Of a stretch of 64,000 nt of DNA, positions 61,787 to 64,000 are shown piece by piece. The position numbers and the translations under genes were made by a program. Source of the stretch: Robiginitalea sp. (GTDB taxonomy: Bacteria > Bacteroidota > Bacteroidia > Flavobacteriales > Flavobacteriaceae). The stretch covers positions 2,756 to 66,755 of the forward strand of contig JAHECA010000002.1 in assembly GCA_024642005.1 (NCBI GenBank), in the 5' to 3' direction. The notes beneath the pieces are model-generated. The model made no database searches, was not told where the DNA came from, and worked only from the letters and a program-made list of their open reading frames with translations. Position 1 is the stretch's first letter. Each line of letters opens with the position of its first letter.

Positions 61787-64000
61787 CACAACGCGCCTCC
61801 AGGTATTTGAAGTTGGCGGGCCTCGAGCCCCTTGTGGTTACCCCTGAAAGCAATTTCATCAACGTGGGGGAACGCACCAACGTGGCCGGGTCGCGCCTGT
61901 TTTTGCGTTTGGTCAAGGAAGGTAATTTCGAGGAGGCCCTCGAAATTGCCCGCAACCAGGTGGAGGGCGGGGCCCAGATTTTGGATGTAAACATGGACGA
62001 CGGCCTGATTGAAGGCAAACAGGCTATGGTTACCTTCCTGAACTTGCTCATGGCCGAGCCCGACATCGCCCGGGTGCCCATCATGATCGACAGTTCCAAA
62101 TGGGAAATCATCGAGGCGGGGCTGCAGGTGGTACAGGGCAAGTGTGTGGTCAATTCCATCAGCCTGAAGGAAGGGGAAGCCGTCTTTCTTGAGCAGGCCA
62201 AAAAAATAAGGCGCTACGGGGCGGCGGTTATTGTGATGGCTTTCGACGAAGCCGGGCAGGCCGACACCTACGAGCGGCGCATTGCAATTGCCCAACGCTC
62301 ATACCGCCTGCTTACCGAAAAGGTGGCGTTCCCGCCAGAAGACATCATTTTTGACCTGAATATCTTCCCGGTGGCCACCGGGATGGAGGAACACCGCCGC
62401 AACGCGGTAGATTTCATAGAAGCCACCCGCTGGGTGCGGGATAACCTCCCCTATTGCAGCGTAAGCGGGGGGGTGAGCAACGTTTCCTTCAGCTTCCGCG
62501 GCAACAATACCGTGCGGGAGGCCATGCACAGCGCCTTCCTGTACCACGCCATCAAAGCCGGCATGAATATGGGGATCGTGAACCCGGCCATGCTGGAGGT
62601 TTACGACGACATCCCCGAGCCCCTGCTCACCTATGTGGAAGACGTGTTGCTCGACCGGAAGGCCGACGCCACGGAGCGGTTACTGGAGTACGCCGAAACC
62701 GTACAGGGCAAGCAGAAAGAGCGCAGCGCCGACCTGAGCTGGCGCGAAGAACCCCTGCAAGACCGGATTACCCGGGCCCTGGTAAAGGGGATAGACCAGT
62801 ATATCGAGCAAGATGTGGAAGAGGCGCGTCAGGCGGCGGCCCAGCCCATCGAAGTGATCGAAGGCGCCCTGATGACCGGCATGAACGTGGTGGGCGACCT
62901 ATTCGGCAGCGGGAAGATGTTTTTGCCACAGGTGGTAAAATCGGCCCGGGTCATGAAGAAGGCCGTAGCCTACCTGACCCCGTATATCGAAGAGGCCAAC
63001 GCCATCTCGGGGGGCGGGCATGCAGCGGGCAGGGTACTGCTGGCCACGGTTAAGGGTGATGTGCACGACATCGGCAAAAACATCGTGAGCGTGGTGCTGG
63101 CCTGCAATAACTACCACATCGTGGATCTGGGGGTCATGGTTCCCCCGGAGCGTATCCTGGAAAAAGCCCGGGAAGAACGGGTAGACATCATAGGCCTCAG
63201 CGGCCTGATTACCCCTTCCCTCGACGAAATGGTGCACCTGGCCAAAGAAATGCAGCGGCAACAGTTTACCCTGCCCCTGCTCATTGGTGGGGCCACAACC
63301 AGCAAGGCGCATACGGCCGTAAAGATCGACCCGGAGTACGCTTCGGCTGTAGTATACGTGCCCGATGCGAGCCGGGCCGTAACCGTGGTGGGCGACCTGT
63401 TGCAGGCCGAGAGGTCCGAAGGCTACAAGCGGGCCCTTAAGGAGGAGTACAATACCTTCCGCAGCAAATTCCGGCAGCGGGCGCGCGCCAAAGACTACCT
63501 GAGCCTGGCCGAGGCCCGGGCCAATAAACTGCGCCTCGACTGGAAGCCTGAAGCTATACCCGTTCCCCGCCAGCTGGGGGTACAGGTGCTCGAGACACTC
63601 GACCTGAGGAAACTGGAACCCCTGATCGACTGGACCCCCTTTTTCCGCTCCTGGGACCTGCACGGCAAATTCCCGGGTATTTTGGAAGATGAGGTGGTGG
63701 GGGCACAAGCCACCCAATTGCACAAAGATGCCCGCGAGATGCTGCGGCAGCTGATCCGCGACCATTCCCTGACGGCCAGGGCAGTGTTCGGCTTGTTTCC
63801 GGCCAACACGGTAGGAGACGACGATATTGAAATCCGCCGACCGGAGGGTGCCACGGCACGCTTTCTGACACTGCGCCAGCAGGGCGACAAGCGGGATGGC
63901 GTGCCCAACCTGGCCCTGGCCGACTTCATTGCCCCGGCCGAAACCGGCATACAGGATTATATGGGCTGCTTTTGCGTTTCTGCGGGCTTCGGGGCAAAAG
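61783..64000 (+). CDS. metH: Methionine synthase, folate/B12/activation modules (split MetH, C part), cut by window end
   Basis: Not in the ORF track because it runs off the window; about 739 codons are present from the ATG of [14 protein letters not shown]. The pterin-binding domain comes first ([46 protein letters not shown]). A cap domain follows. The cobalamin domain has the histidine ligand in [17 protein letters not shown] plus LSGLITPSL and [10 protein letters not shown]. The SAM-dependent activation domain begins in the last ~130 residues and is incomplete at the window end. Start overlaps the preceding stop by 4 bp. Confidence 0.95.
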   Translation, partial: MTQRASRYLKLAGLEPLVVTPESNFINVGERTNVAGSRLFLRLVKEGNFEEALEIARNQVEGGAQILDVNMDDGLIEGKQAMVTFLNLLMAEPDIARVPIMIDSSKWEIIEAGLQVVQGKCVVNSISLKEGEAVFLEQAKKIRRYGAAVIVMAFDEAGQADTYERRIAIAQRSYRLLTEKVAFPPEDIIFDLNIFPVATGMEEHRRNAVDFIEATRWVRDNLPYCSVSGGVSNVSFSFRGNNTVREAMHSAFLYHAIKAGMNMGIVNPAMLEVYDDIPEPLLTYVEDVLLDRKADATERLLEYAETVQGKQKERSADLSWREEPLQDRITRALVKGIDQYIEQDVEEARQAAAQPIEVIEGALMTGMNVVGDLFGSGKMFLPQVVKSARVMKKAVAYLTPYIEEANAISGGGHAAGRVLLATVKGDVHDIGKNIVSVVLACNNYHIVDLGVMVPPERILEKAREERVDIIGLSGLITPSLDEMVHLAKEMQRQQFTLPLLIGGATTSKAHTAVKIDPEYASAVVYVPDASRAVTVVGDLLQAERSEGYKRALKEEYNTFRSKFRQRARAKDYLSLAEARANKLRLDWKPEAIPVPRQLGVQVLETLDLRKLEPLIDWTPFFRSWDLHGKFPGILEDEVVGAQATQLHKDAREMLRQLIRDHSLTARAVFGLFPANTVGDDDIEIRRPEGATARFLTLRQQGDKRDGVPNLALADFIAPAETGIQDYMGCFCVSAGFGAK

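Noticed and set aside
1-64000. CRISPR arrays, insertion sequences, integrase or attachment sites
   Set aside because: I found no regularly spaced repeats, transposase-like ORFs or tRNA-associated direct repeats on reading the window; the tRNA genes at the left end are not followed by an integrase.

Overview
The window looks like chromosomal DNA from a GC-rich member of the Flavobacteriia (Bacteroidota), probably close to Robiginitalea. The pointers are the -7 promoter boxes of the TAnnTTTG type, typical Bacteroidota families (GLPGLI, DUF6089, DUF5686, 2TM, DUF2797, an HPPK-deoxynucleoside kinase fusion, paired OmpH proteins behind BamA) and dense coding on both strands. I see no insertion sequence, prophage, integrase or CRISPR array, and no rRNA. 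Nearly all of it reads as conserved core genome. The genus assignment is inference.

Region 1 (1-7.6 kb): tRNA-Leu(TAA) and tRNA-Gly(GCC), mutS, a SpoU-type RNA methyltransferase, the folK-deoxynucleoside kinase fusion, sppA and a queuosine-precursor transporter. Region 2 (7.7-20.8 kb): an AsmA-like protein, DUF2797 and GH3-family genes facing each other across an inverted-repeat promoter, then clpX, clpP, tig, a holin-like membrane protein, a GDSL lipoprotein, a YbfF-like esterase and pdxJ. Region 3 (20.8-31.4 kb): CBS/ACT protein, nadK, DUF6089, uppS, bamA, two OmpH/Skp proteins, murI, folA, 2TM protein, a class V aminotransferase and a small CBM48 protein; it is mainly envelope biogenesis. 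Region 4 (31.4-37.5 kb): thyA, a nucleoside transporter, a bifunctional nuclease-like protein, etfA and etfB on the minus strand, with pdhB divergent. Region 5 (37.6-48.2 kb): DUF5686 protein, a membrane pyrophosphatase with a Na+-type signature, an App1-like phosphatase, a second deoxynucleoside kinase and a GLPGLI/outer-membrane-barrel pair.

Region 6 (48.2-64 kb) is the most interesting part: a methionine and sulfur assimilation locus. Its order is metK, [SAM-I riboswitch], a three-domain MetX-aspartokinase-homoserine dehydrogenase fusion, metZ, an Rrf2 regulator, a CysH-like reductase, a sulfite reductase fused to a HEPN domain, cobA, a Met8p-like siroheme enzyme, a ferredoxin-NADP reductase, [SAM-I riboswitch], and methionine synthase split into two genes, the second cut by the window end. 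Homoserine and sulfide are made by neighbouring genes, joined by MetZ and methylated by the split MetH. MetK then makes SAM, which can feed back on two S-box aptamers. The metK leader itself carries a SAM-II-like pseudoknot candidate directly behind a good promoter, so two unrelated SAM-aptamer classes may work in one locus. Three copies of an AT-rich motif around the sulfur genes look like operators for the adjacent Rrf2 protein.

Other regulatory observations are a near-perfect TTATGCATGCATAA palindrome shared by the GDSL lipoprotein and etfBA upstream regions, and two divergent gene pairs whose facing -7 boxes form an inverted repeat. All homology calls are from reading the sequence; no database search was run.
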